64,000 bases of DNA, from contig JAYKAV010002585.1 of the NCBI GenBank assembly GCA_035582835.1, positions 408,664 through 472,663 on the forward strand, in the 5' to 3' direction. The notes below the pieces were generated by a model that saw only the letters and a list, made by a program, of their open reading frames with translations, searched no databases and was not told where the DNA came from. Shown here in pieces: positions 45,996 to 59,262 of the stretch (positions within the stretch are counted from its first letter, which is position 1; each line of letters opens with the position of its first letter). The DNA comes from Phoebastria nigripes (lineage: Eukaryota; Chordata; Aves; Procellariiformes; Diomedeidae). A program made the position numbers and the translations under genes.

Positions 45996-48900
45996 GGAGG
46001 AAAAAAAAGTGAAAGGAAAAGGAGCTTTGAAAGCTTATATGTAACCTGATACATGTAATAAAAGAAGGATATTGCAAAATCAGGACTGTTCCCAGGCTGA
46101 AAGGTTTTGGAGTCTGCAAGCCAGTAGAAATGTGTTTAGGGTTATTTTTAAGAGAAGGGTGGAAAAAAGAGATCTTCAGTGTGAACAAATTTACTGATTG
46201 TGAACATAATTTTTCCTGCAGTTTCTGCGACCCAAGCTTTCCTACCTTGGGCTGTGAGCTGATTACAGACAAAAGTGTCCTGGCTAGCCTGTTCCCACCA
46301 CTCAAACTGAGAGGAGTGGGAAGAAGCAAACTCCCATCTAAAGGTCAAGTTGATACAAGCTGATAGTTGATTCCTAGTTTTAAAATTTCTTAGTTCTACC
46401 CTGTGCGAGGGAGAGGGTTGCTTTCCCTGTAGGGTAGCAGCTGTCTCTGCTGCAGCCAGGAGTCCTCTGCCAGGATGCTCAGAGCGCATGAAGCACCTTA
46501 ATGCTGCGGCAGGGCTCTCTGCAAACTGGCAGCGTGACCTCCTGGCCATGGGCTGGAGTGGCTGTGCTTTGTCCGAGCAAGCTGCACATTCAGCCCCAGT
46601 GACTCAGAGCTACACCATGGGGTCAGGTTTGTAACACAGCACCAGAGAGAAGTCCCCCTGATCCTCAGTTTTCTTACTGAAAAGGGCATGCAACTCTGCA
46701 GTGCTCCTGTGGGCCTTCAGAGCAGCCGTGCTTGTATCAGGTATTAAACACACACTAGATGTTCCCAACTAACTCTGACCGTGGAGACACATAAACATCC
46801 ACGTATCTGTCTGTGTGTCTCTGCAGCAGACAGATACAATGCCATGCCTCCTCTCAGCTTTGGAGAAGTTGCCTGAGCCTATTTTAATGGAGGTCAGCAT
46901 CCTGGTACTGTGATGCTGTTCTTGCATTTGAAGTGGTTTTAGATGAATCTGTTAGACGCCCTTTGAGCAGTTTTCATGAATTCTGATCCTGCTGACAATT
47001 CCTGGATCACCCCCATGTACATCCAGCCTATTTTCTCTCAATACAGCAGAGATGATTGTTTTCTCTAAACACAGAGTCAGACCCAAAGACTACGTGCAGT
47101 CACAACCTGATCCATTACACATTAACTCTGACTCTCTTGGGCTAAGCCAATGCAATTTAGATAGCTATTACAAGTTTTACTGGACTTTAGCTGCCCGGGA
47201 CCACTGTCAACAAGGACACAGCTACGATCAGACAAAGGAGGATGCATAGCAATGATCATTTCACGCAAAGCAGAAGAGCATGCAGTGTTGCGAGAGAGTG
47301 CTCCTAATCCTCGTCCTGAGGCTGCTTTCACCTTCTTACTAATCCTTGGAGAGTTGAGCTGGGGAGGGTTGTGCACAAGCTGAGGTGAAAGGGAGTTTTC
47401 CTGGAGGTTTGGCAGTGGTGGGAAGCACTTGCAGGTAGTCTGACTGACANATGAGCTGATGGAGGGCAAGGGGAGTGAGTTCACAAGATGCACAATATGT
47501 TGTGGAATTGTGAGGCTTCTGCTGCAGCAGATCAGGTGAGACTGGGGAGTAACCAGGGACGTTACAAATCATCTGAGGATGAAAACATCAGCTCCCAGGG
47601 GTGCAGAGAGCCTGGGTGGATCTCAGGTCAGCACCCTGCACTTTCAGGGNTTTTTATTTTGACTGATAACTGATCCAGTGGCTTGAAATGGCTGCCCCAA
47701 ATGCTGTAAGGGTTAAAACAAATTTGCTTATCTGGTCACTACATATTTTTGCTTCTGTTNGTGAAACTGTTGTTAGAGTGGCAGTGGATTATTCAGTGCC
47801 TTGGAAGTGAAACCTTGATTTGGACATGGCACACATGTTGATAATGTGCATTACTTGTCCTGTCTCTGCAGCTTTGCATTGCCAAACACTTAGTATGTTT
47901 GCAGTGGATCCTTAGCTTGAAAGATCACNGCCATTGCCTCTTGAAATTGATTTTCTTTTGTGGAGAGATGTTTGAAGCAAAAACCGATTTGGTTTGTATA
48001 AACTACATTAGATATAAGAAGATATCCCTCAGTGTGCAGGGGACCACCTTTGAAGCCATTTTTACCCTACCGTGAATAACAAGTTGCATAATAAAAGGAA
48101 TTTCTTACAGCTGATCTGATCTCTACCCATCCGTGAGTTGGCTCTGAAATGAGATAAACCTATCTACTCTAATTCAGGACAGGTGTATCATATTTCCCAA
48201 CCATATTACAGAGACTCATGAGGCCTGGTGGTATAACCCAGAGCATCTTACCAGGGCAAGTGAGGCATCTCTATCTGCTTTGAGGGACTTACCTTGCAAA
48301 TAAGANGCAGGCTGCTCCCCCTGCCTTCAGGAGGCAGCAAGCTGGTCTGTGAGGCTCTACCTGGGCTGCCAGGTAAGTGGTGGTGGCTCTGAAGGGTCAT
48401 GCATGCAGCTTGCTTTTTTCTCTGGATAGATTCAGTGTCTTGTATCTCTCTTCTCCCCTCCTCTGGCTGATTCTGTCCTTCCAGTCTGGTCCTCAGCTGG
48501 TGCCTGTCTGTTTAGGTACTCTGGCAGCCAACCTACAGAAAACAGCAAAACAGAGAGTATGTTTTAAAGGGAAAAGCAGTGAGGAAAAAGAAAACCCCAC
48601 AACAAAACCACAGCCTTTCCCTCCCTCCCTCCTCCCCATATCTTTTGGTCTTTTGTAACAGGTTTTCCTGTGTGTTAACATCTAATTTTTAGGATATCTA
48701 AGAGGTATCAGGGCTTGGGACACTACTTTGGTACTGGAGATATAGGTGCATTTGCAGTGCAGCTCCTGTCTGGAGTCATCCCCTCTCTTCCCCCAGCACA
48801 AGGCTGCCAGCTCCAGTTGTGCCAAGACTGGGTATGTTGTGTGGGTCCTGCATTGCCTTTTTCCCTTGGCAGGAGTGTCAGGGCTGGGCTGAAGAGTTTG

Positions 48901-51900
48901 GCTCAGGAACACTAAGAAGTTATCCCTGAACAGGAGCAGATGGACTTCTAGCAATAGATGCCAACTCAGGTTCTCCCTGAGACAACAGGGAAAAAGACCC
49001 CGGCTGACGAGGCCTGGGGCAGGCACTAGTCATTCTGCAGGGGACAGGGTGACATTCACAGCTGAGCTTGTTGCCTTTGGTGGCAGAAAGCAAATCTTCT
49101 GTTGGTTTGCCTGTATGCAGCTGTGGAAATGAAAGGTATCATGATAATTAATGGTAGTTGTCAAAAGGTGCCTGAGAGCGTAAGCATCCAGAAGGGAAAG
49201 GAAAAATTCATGGTGCCTCAACTGGATTTTGTAAGAAGTAACTGGATTGGGGGAAGAAAAAGAACATGTCCTTAACCTGACTTCAACTTTTCATGGCAAA
49301 TAATAATAGTAGCAGCTGTGGGCGGTTGGATGGGTGCAAAGGGACTACGCACTAGCCAGTGCTAGTGTGATTTAAAAGGTCAGTCTTGAGCTGTTTTAAT
49401 TTGAGGCAATGGAGAGTTAAAAGCTTTCTAAATTGTGTGTCCTGTGTGCTCAAGTGTGCAGGGCTGTGCTGGGGCCTGGGGAGCCCTATCTCCCCAGGCT
49501 TACAGTGATAGCTTGTGCAGGATCACTGGTGGTGAGCTGTGCATGCCCTGAGTATGCTATACCTTCCTGGTATGACATGCCTGCTCCTGGGAGGACCAAT
49601 GCCAACCTCAGCAGAGCCAGTGGGAGCCCGATTAGCTTTGGTGAGACCCTGATGGAGCGAGAAGCCAGGTCTGTTCAGGCAGTTGCAAGTTGTTCCTTGG
49701 AGGCTGCTCTTTCTAGGGCACTTGGCTGTCTGGTGCATCCTGCAGCCTACTTGTTGGCATATTATNAGCTAATTTAAAATGACTCAAACAAGCCCTTATC
49801 AGCGCATGAGACTAAAGGGTATTAGTGGGCACGATGACAAGGATGGCTTTTATGAGCCACTTCATAAAGCTAAATCCTTAGGAGCTATTGAGGCCATAAT
49901 TATATTTAAGGATAATATGATTCTTCCCACCCCCGCCGCCCCCCTTCCTTTCTTCCCCTCTCTCTTTCTGGTAGCAAATCAAGGANAAAATTGGAGCTCA
50001 CAGTTCATTCTTGTGGAGTCAGAGTGGAGCAGGCTCTTTGCTCAGTAACACTGAGGGATTACAACTTGATACCAAGTAGCATGGGAGAAGTGTGAGCAGG
50101 AAAGTATGGTGGTCTTTTGCTGTAGATCATGTGGATCCCTTATGTACGTGCCTTGAAAAGGCCTCCCAAGCCTTAGGAGTGATTAATAATGAAGTCAGCT
50201 AATAACAAGATCTGCAACGCGAAGAGAAAACTAGCNGGTATTTTGTTATGGGGAGAAAATGAGCAAACCAGCAGGGGACATGCTGATCGTGTCTGATTCA
50301 TGTTGTCTCTATAATCCCAGCTAAAGTTTTAACAGCCCAGAAAGATGAATTACTCACTCTAACCAACACACGGATCAGCATGGGGTTTATTAGAAGCAGG
50401 CTATCATTTAACAATGTCAGGAGTGTATTTATTATTAAGCTGTAGGCTCCACAGTCTAAATGGAAAACCATTATTCCTCCTTAGACACCAAACAAGGTAT
50501 GTTCATAAAGCCAAATGGCCAGTATATTGTATGCTTGNATGAACACAAATATTGGGTCCACTTTACTGGACCTCAGGGCTTTCTATGTTTAGCTAGAGAC
50601 AAATAAACCAAAATGTTTTAAGCTACTGGAGGTCAAAGTTGTACACCATATGCTAATTTTGATTTTCCAAACTCCCTAGTGACTTCACCCCAGTGACTTG
50701 GTAAGAAACCAGGGAGAGGATTCTGGGTTCAGCACAGAGGGATTGGTTAAAAGTGATTGCATGTGGGCCATGGCATGAAAAACATGCAAGAAAACTCTGC
50801 ACTAGCAACTCAGACTGCCTTCTAATATGCATTGTGTGTTTTCAGCCTAGAGATTGCTCAGAGTCCTTCCCTGTTCTTGAGACCTCTGTCCTTGTCCATA
50901 GGAAGACCAATCAGTAAAACATATGGTAATATACAGCAAACATTTTAGTTCTATTTATCGTTACATTAAGGTACCCAATATGGAAGCACAAATAATATAG
51001 TTCCAGTAAACTACTGCTTAATGTAGTAATATTTCAAGCTGGATTTGTGGGAAAGGCTTGGGGCTGGCCATGTTTTCAGTCCAGTTTTGCAAGTCCAAAG
51101 CATTTCTGTAGGCCCAACAAACATACAACACTCTCAACCTGTAGCACAGCTGAACAACTCTAAGCATTTTGCAGTTCTGCTATTGCTGCACAATCAAGTG
51201 ACTATCACAGCAACAGTCTTTTGGTCTAAATGTGGGAAAGAGTTACTAGGCATAGCCATCTGTCTGATGTGACTGTCCACATTCGTGGGCTGCCACAATT
51301 GGCTTTGAACATCACAAAAAAAAAAAAAAAGAAAAAATCTTTCCTTTGCAATTTATGAGGCCTTGCCAGCCATATTTTTAACATGTCCTCCTAAAGGCCC
51401 TGATGGGAAATACCTTGAAATATGACAAGGTGAATTTTAAAAATTTAGAAGCCAAACTGCAGAATGAGCTGAGAGCTGGGGCAGGCATGGAACAAACACA
51501 ACAGACTACTTCTAACTTTCATACTTTTTTACCAGCTATCTGGGAATACCTGATTTCTGAAGTTTAAGCAATATCATACAAATTTCTTAAAATTTCATAA
51601 TGTCACTTTCAATGAATTTCCTTCCTCTCTTACATTAGTGATTTGTGAATATACGAGACTGGAAATGTGGGACGTGGGTTATGCAGAGTTAATGCTGGTC
51701 TTTAAACCTGCTCTTCACCAAAGGTTGCTTTTTAAAAAGTAAAATGAACCAGCTGACTTTTCTGGTCCTGTTTCTTGTCATGCATTTGGAAGGGGATGTG
51801 CCAAATGTCCATTTGAATGTGTTGGAAACTGAAGCCAGTCTTTGCATCTGGCTATGTGGGGCATAATATCTGCTATTGGTCTGGGGCATGGATCTGAAGG

Positions 51901-52139
51901 GTCTTGCTGTAGCAAGACTTTTTCAGTTCTCTTCACCTTCAGTGCTCAATTTGTCCAATCAAATTTAAAGTCCTTTTGTGTTTCCTTGCCATTCCCATCA
52001 GCTACTTCTACTGCTGAACATAGTCTGTCACTGTTCCCTGAATTCCCCGTAACCATTATCCATGATCAAGTCATAAACGCAGATTTGATATCATCTCAAC
52101 AGGAATGATTTTCATCTAGGCGTGATGAATACCTCTTGC

Positions 52140-52270
52140 AGTCCAATAGCTTGGATTTGGGCCATGCATAATTTTTGCATTAATTATATCATTACCGTTT
52201 AATTGCTGCAATTAGCAGCATCACTTTGTCTGAGCCATCACTGTCATTATATGGCCTCCACATTATAGCA
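52140..52270. promoter_or_regulatory. Candidate conserved non-coding element, homeobox-motif-rich
   Basis: AT-rich block containing GCATAATTTTTGCATTAATTA with TAATTA at 52181-52186, TTTAATTG, and an inverted repeat TGCTGC-AATTA-GCAGCA at 52204-52220. Motif density is like that of deeply conserved vertebrate enhancers, but conservation cannot be shown from one sequence. Confidence 0.3.
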
Positions 52271-55200
52271 GGCTCTCACTCTGCAGACTCCCACCTGTTG
52301 GGGGATTCATGCTGATTCTCATGTATGGGATGTCCACATAGAAAATAAATACACGATCCTCAAATGACAAGTCCGATTGTCTGCTGCAATGTAACTGTAA
52401 CCAGGAAGACTTTGTTCTGAGGATATCAAATAACTGTGTTCAATTGACCAAAAGAAAGAGAGTACCTGAGCTGCTACCTCTTCTTTGTGAAGGCACCTAA
52501 AACCCTGCAAGGTGAGTGCAAAATGGTGCCTCTCAGAAACAGTCATTTTTTCATGTCCTCTTTGTGTAGCTTCAGATGGCTATACAAAGTACAGGGAAGC
52601 TGGAATCAGGTCTCAACCTGAATTTTAAGGAGCTTCATAAACTCAATTTGTATGTCACCATAACAGTAAGTGCCACCTGGAAGTGATATGCATGTCATTT
52701 AGGCTAGGAAATGAAGACCAGGCTGGGAGTGTGTATCAGGAGGCAGACTGATGCTTAGTTAAGAGTGTGACCACATTCTTCAAAAGCACTATAGCTGGTC
52801 ACATAATGCAGAAAGGGGTTCAGTTCATAGCTATTAGGATGATGCTTCTGCAAGACCTGAGTGCTTCCTACTGTCTGGTGAAAATGTTAAATGGTGGACT
52901 AGTGACAGAAGTGTTGTCTGATAAGTAGCTAGCAACACTTCTGGTGTCATCTGTGAGTGCTTTAGGAATCTACCCTCATCTAACCCACTGTTGCATCTGC
53001 AGTGGGGAGGCTCTATGCAGAGCCAGTTACGGGTTTGTAAGACCTTGGGGAACCCTGTTATGATGAACTGAATGGAAGCATCTTGTAGGCAGGCACAAGA
53101 CACTCTACTTTCATCTTACAGCAGGGCTGGGTGAAGCCCAAACTGTTACAGCTGCAGGCTACATCTTCATTCTTTCTGACTTTTTGAGCTAAAATTTTCA
53201 GCATTACCTCTTGTCAGTTTTCTACACTAAATTAAAATCCATTTTAGATAATGTCATAAGGATGCCAGTACAACAGATTATTAATCCTACAGCTATAACA
53301 TCTGGAGAAAGCTACTGGGACTGGAGTACACTCATGATATTAGCAAGTACTGAAGTCCACGCTTCTATTCTGTAGAGGAAAGGGCTTGTTTCTCTGAAGT
53401 AATTGCTCTTCCAGTAATCTGACCAGCCCTCAAGAGATTATGCAAATTAAAACTACACTCTGTTATTCAGAAACAAGATTAGCTCTTTAAGAAGAGTCAT
53501 ACTTTGTACTGTGGTTGTTGGGCTCAGTGGGCTTCTGACTGAATCTCCGGTCTCCCACTCAGTGTTAAGCTATCTGCTGACAGCTCCATCAGCCGTCATT
53601 ACTTTACTGCACAATATCCATCAAGCAACACACCCTGGTATTTATTTAGCAGCAGGAGATCATTATCCAGGAGAAGCATTCTTCATGCCTTTAGACATTC
53701 TGCCTTAGATAAGGGTCAGCCATCCTGCCAACTGCATAAAACTCACTTTACCCTGAGTATGAACACTTATTTTGAGTAAAACAGAAAGAAGTGCAACTTC
53801 CTGAACTGCTTTTAATTCTCAGTGACTTTCTTTTTAATTTCTTTTTTTTTTTTGTTGTGTGCGTGTGATGAGAAGGCTCTGTGTGTGCTTCTGGAGACTT
53901 TTTTTTGCAATGGCTCTGCTGGGAGTTGTTATTATTGTTGCATTCATTTGAGTTTGCTTACACAGACAAAAATCACTCAAGCAAAATCACTGCTGATCAC
54001 TCTGCAAGTGGGAATGATGTTGAGGTGACAGTTAAATGGGCTCAGTTGCATGGATATGCAAACCATCTTCATTGGTTGGAAAAGCCGCCTTGGGAGGGGC
54101 TCAATCTTTTCGTGTTTGCTTTCAAGCGCTTAGGAAGAAAGGCAGCAATTACAGAACCTGGCTTTGGGTTGCTTTAATTCACCCAGTGATGAACATTTAT
54201 GCCATATATTACCAGCTTTTTAAAAGGCACTGTTCTGTGCCAGTGGTTGCCTGCTGTATAGATAATTGTAAAACAAACTCCATATTCCAGTTGACACCCT
54301 TTCTAATTACATCTCACCTTCATTAGGCTATTAAAGTGATAAATGCTAGCAATTACATTGAACTCCAGTGAAAACCCTCTGTCTGTGGCATGCACAGACT
54401 GTGGTGTGAGTGATTTGCCCAAGAACCCAACAGAACTTCGCACAGCGAAGCCCTGAACAAAACAACCACAAAAAGGAAAGAAAGGAGGAAAAAAAAAAAA
54501 AAAGCCTGCAAAACAGCTCAGCTGATTAGGGAGTATCTGACAGTGAAGTCTATACCCAGCATCAAACTGCATGGCTGGCTGGGGCTGATCTGCTAGCCGT
54601 GAGTGGCAGCTTCTTTTCATTTTAATTAGATCTGTGCAGGAGGGGAAAAAGTGAGTGGATCTGGCGCGTGCTTCGACAGGGAGTAAGGCGTTCAGATCCA
54701 GCACTGGTGGCTGTGCCGTGGTCCTCGTGTGCTCACACATTTTGGCTCTCCCGTGTTCTTGCACGTGCAATCTCCCTTGTGCGTAGAGGCAGGTTTCCTG
54801 GGACCGGCGTAGACGGACGTCTGTGCATCCGTAGGATTTAAATGTGTGCAGTCACCTGTGCGCATGTTCTCTCGCACATGAGACGGACACAGGTGGGTAA
54901 ACAAAAAGCCACTTTCTGTCACTAGAAAGGGTTACGGTGCATGGCAGTTCACAGGGGCTGTCGGGAGCGTGGCCCCGGGCAGAGGGGGAAGCCATGAGGA
55001 GGATTCCTAGGTGCTGAGCTGCCCCGTGGCAGGGGTGCCCTGGCCTCCCTTCCTCCCAGGCAGTCCCTTCTGGAAAGCCAGGGAAAGAGCTGGTGAGACT
55101 TGGATTTTGGCTAATAAAAGACTTTCTCTCTGTTGAGTGATTTGGGAGAGCAGCAGGAGGGGGAGCCAGGGAAGGGAAGGGGCATCTTTGCCCCAGCGCC

Positions 55201-58200
55201 TGCAGCACCTCCTCCCCTCCTCCTTCTTTGATCGTTTTCTGCAGGGCCGTTTCTCTCGCTTTTTTCCTCACTCCTCTCTGTCTTTTCGGCATTTTGCCCT
55301 TCCTTAAGCATGTTTTCCCTGGGGTGCCACCACCGTGGCTGAGGGGCTGGGCTGTGCCCTGCGGTGGGGCTGCTGTGGGACCGGCCCTGACTAGCGCGGG
55401 TCAGCCCCGGCCTCTCCTCATGGCTGGTAGCCGCCTGCCACAAGCACCTTACCCNGGGCACGCACTACACAGACTACACAGGGCAAGAGAGTGATCTCCC
55501 CCAAGTTAGAGGGAGCTGAGAGCTCTAACTCCTCTCTCAGTCACCCGCAGGCCCCCCAGGGAAGCAGGAAGATGAGCTGAGGTGTTCNGAGCATGTTTCA
55601 GCATGCGCGTGGCTGGTGTCCATCAGAACTCTGCTGTCATCCCAAAGGTGAAGGCCTCTAGCTGATCCCCTGAGCCTGGGTGCCTTGGGATGGCTACTGC
55701 CCTGAATCCAGCCCCCAGCCTGGTCTAGGGGAGGAGTAGGGGGGACACCCGAATGGGAGCTCTTCTGCGGCCAGGGAATGGGCCTGAGGGTTTGGAGTCA
55801 CCTTGCGGTGACTGTGCTGCGACTGCCGGGTGGCTGGTTGTTAATTGGGCGTATATGGCTTTACAGCAACTGCTGCAGATCTGCCCGATTTCAATCTCAT
55901 AGCAAATTTAATTTTAAAACCTCACAATGCTTTGTTATTGCCACGTGTGCGGTTCAGTGGAGAGATCAGCCAGCCTCTGCAGGAGCAGATGTTTCTTTTC
56001 CTGATGGATTGCGCCAGCACAGGAGATGGAATGATAGAGATTTTTTTTTTTTTTAAATAAATATGATACCTTCTGCAAACCTTTTCCTGAGGGTTCCTGT
56101 AGGGCAACTGCTATTACTTCCAAGAGCATGCCCTGAGCTGGACCCAGGCTTGCCCAGCTCCTCAGGGCTGGCATCTTGGGAGCCAAACAACCGGGGTTTC
56201 CTATGAGTAAATAATTTCCCAGAGAAGGACAGCCAAAGTCACCTCTTCTTATAATTTCTGATTTTCCTATGGACAGATTGAGGGCTTCTCAAATGCATTT
56301 GCTGTCTGAAATTATTTGCTGAATACGGCCATTAGTCATTTCTGATTTATGAATTTTTCAGACCATGAGCAGCTCAAAGTAAGGTATTTGAGATTCAAAA
56401 TCCTGGCTGTGCTGATGTGTTGATTAGCTGGTCTGAATGCATTAAGGTACTCTATGTGTTTCTATTTTCTGACTAAAATGAGTGTGACCTTTAAATGTTT
56501 TGTACTACTAAAAATAATAAGTCATTAAAATCCTTAGTAGGTGGCCTATGCCTTAAGAATATGATCCAGAGTTAGGAAGAAACAGCTGTGAGCTGCTTAT
56601 TGACAAATGATAGNGATGGACTTTCCTCCAGCCTCTTTCAACACAGATACCTTTTTGATCCGTGCACTGCCTTGCCATATCTGAGTATCTTGCAGAAGTG
56701 CCCTGAGCAAAGTCATCAGCATCTGTCACATATTATTTCTTCCCTTTTCCCAGAAAAAGAACCAGGTGGCAGGGGATGATTTGTTTTGGTATGGATGCCT
56801 TCTCTAATAAGGACTGTTCCTAGCAAAGCTTTCTGCATCTGGTTAGTTACAGACTGGACACTGCACTAGTCTGTTGATGTGGAAATTCTGTGGGTTTTTT
56901 CACCAAAAATGGTAGAAACTCAATCTAGTTTCTGGGGGTTCAGTGACTCAGTCTACACAACGCTCAGTCTATTTTCTGTGACTATTTTTTGTGACTGAAA
57001 GGTTTGCTCAGAATACTATTTTTGAATATATTCTTGCCAGTAAAATTATTTAGAAGCACATTTGTAAAGTAACATGAAAGTAGCAGGAACCTGGAAAAAA
57101 NCAAAGCCTTTGAAAAAGAGGAAAGATAATTCCTCAGAAAAACAACAGGGGGGTTATAAGCCACTTTCACTGAATGCCAGCTCGTTGCCCTATCTTTCAA
57201 ACGGGGATGTCCACAGCCTTGCTGAACTACCCTGCTGTTGGCATTATGAAAGGCACTCTCAGACTGCCACCACCCAGTCACCTCCTGGCAATATGTCCTT
57301 TTCGTCACTGGGGGAAGAGATAGAGAAATCAATGGGAGATGCCTGGTTATGTGCAAGGGTGGAGTTTAGACCTGGTGTAACTTTCTGTGAAATCAAAGGT
57401 GCTGGTGTGACTTTGGGGCAGAATACCCTGTGGCCCTGCCCTGCTCTGCTCTCTAGGCCACAGGGCTGGTTGGGGGTGTTTGTAAGTAAGTGGTTTACTC
57501 AATCAAGAGTAAACAGATCCATGTATGAGTCAAATCTGAGCTCAGGCTGAAGCCTGGTGTTTGGTTTGGTGCTAATGAGGCTTTCTGGGTGTTGCATTAG
57601 CTATAATTCTTCTTTGGGCACCACAGTTCAGGCTCTAATACCTACTGTAGATGATAACAGCAACACAAGTCAACTTTTCTGTGCTTCGGTGATACCTGAT
57701 TTGCTGTCCATGAGGAACACAACCCCAGGTAATAGTCAGCAGGTTGAGTCAGTGGACCTGGCCTTTGCAAATATTTACTTTTCAAGCACTTTTGACACAA
57801 GCTTTAACAAATGGCTTTGCACAGATGCAGGTGTGAGGGTAGACATTAGGGAAGTGCTGGAGAGGAACGGTGAAAATGAAGAGCAAGGTTAGGCTGGCAG
57901 GGAGGCGTAGCACCTTGTGTTAGACCTATTGATATAGATGGAGAAGAAAGGAAACAGGGAAACGTTCAGGCATATGGGCCTTTCTTCAGGTCTGAAACTA
58001 AAGACATCCTACCCAAAAAGGTTGGTTTTGCTGGCTAGCAAAGAAGCACTATTGTTTACCAGATAGCAGTTTGCAGATGCTGATCCCCTGCCAGCCTGGA
58101 TCAGACTGCCTTCTTTTGGGGAGAAAATAAGTCTGTGGTATGGGCACATGCCACTTGGCCTTAGGGACAGACTTGGGTCATTGGCATCTCCCATTGTATT

Positions 58201-58919
58201 TAACAGTAGGGGTGAAGCCTTGGTGTCTGTGGCTTGTTCATGATGTGGCCATTGACCCCAGGCAGGGCTAGGATACTGCTGCCTTGTCCCAAAAGATGAG
58301 CTCCAAGGTACACTGCAGTTGCCAAATCGTTCTGTCAAAGTCAGTGATGTTTGGGTTAGATCCTGAAGCCAGCAGGCAGTTGTGCATAGTTTTATTTGGA
58401 AATCCAGGCCTTGAGCTAATCCCTGGTTAGAGAAACAAGAGTTTCAGGTGTGTTTCTGAGACAGACTGTTGAATTATAAATGGGAATTCATTTTCCAACT
58501 AAATTCTTTCTGATTTCACTTTAGATTGTCTCTCTGTGAATGTTTCACCAGTAAAATTTTCTCTCTGGGGTTCTGACAAACACAAAGGGTTATAAGGCGC
58601 ACAGCTCAAACTCCTTGTAGTGCCGAGGTGACAAACGGTGGGGCACAGCCCTGGCAGTCCCAGCCACCGACTTCAACATTGTCCACTGTGAATTGTGACG
58701 AGGAGTTGTTGAACTCTGCCCTTCATTTATTGCTCAGTGTTGAATGGGCAGTCTAACCTGCCTCTAAACTGCCACCGGTGGTAGTGGCAAAAAGGGCCAA
58801 GGGTGCGTACTTGAAAGGAGGGGGAGTTAAAAAAGTGACTGTATATACGCACTGTAGCTCTATGGCCTGTGTTGCAGGCCTGGTAACACAGCAAGGAAAA
58901 CAAAGGCATAGAAATCTTC

Positions 58920-59150
58920 ATAAAACATAATTTTTATGATAATCACTTGGCTTTTCCACAGCACGTAATTGTGCTCATTAACAAAATGCCCAGAGATTTA
59001 TTAAGCCGGTTTGGTTAATAAAAAAACTATTAAAGATTAACTGTTCTGAAACTTCCCTGTGTTTTTTATATACTCAATTGTTAAAACACAATAAAATGTT
59101 TTCAATCGTTCATTGTTCTGACACAGAGTAATTGTTTGTTGTTACTGTTT
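58920..59150. promoter_or_regulatory. Candidate conserved non-coding element, SOX/homeobox-motif-rich
   Basis: AT-rich block with an imperfect palindrome AGCAC-GTAATT-GTGCT at 58960-58975, GGTTAATAA, and three ATTGTT SOX-type motifs at 59077, 59112 and 59131. It ends where the old repeat relic at 59152 begins. Function is inferred only from motif density. Confidence 0.3.
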
Positions 59151-59151
59151 G

Positions 59152-59262
59152 GATTACAGACTTCCTAGAAGCTCCAGTCAGGGACCAAAGTCTTATTGTA
59201 TAAGGCACTGTACACACATAATAAATAGCAGCCTGCGGCCCCAAAGAAGCTGCAGGNTCGGG
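59152..59262 (+). repeat. Ancient interspersed repeat relic (L3/CR1- or MIR-type, family uncertain)
   Basis: It contains CCAGTCAGGGACCAAAGTC, then TTGTATAAGGCACTGTACACACATAATAAATAG, then CCCCAAAGAAGCTGCAGG. This matches a repeat common in reptile and bird genomes with the order CAGGGA..CCATTGTGCTAGGCGCTGTACAAACACATA..CCCCAAAGAGCTTACA. I recognise the pattern but not the family name with certainty. Confidence 0.5.

Noticed and set aside
45850..46329. 159-codon minus-strand open frame
   Set aside because: Crosses an ACCA simple repeat and has no recognisable domain; no splice or promoter evidence.
45143..49000. Search for internal retroviral genes next to the LTR
   Set aside because: No gag, pol or env-like frames and no second LTR on either side; the element is a solo LTR.
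54303..54922. Cys- and His-containing minus-strand frames suggesting a small zinc-binding protein
   Set aside because: The residues come from the CpG/GTGTG-rich sequence; no regular Cys/His spacing was found.
57074..57550. 158-codon plus-strand open frame
   Set aside because: No recognisable family, contains an N, and no exon-like boundaries; chance frame in intergenic DNA.
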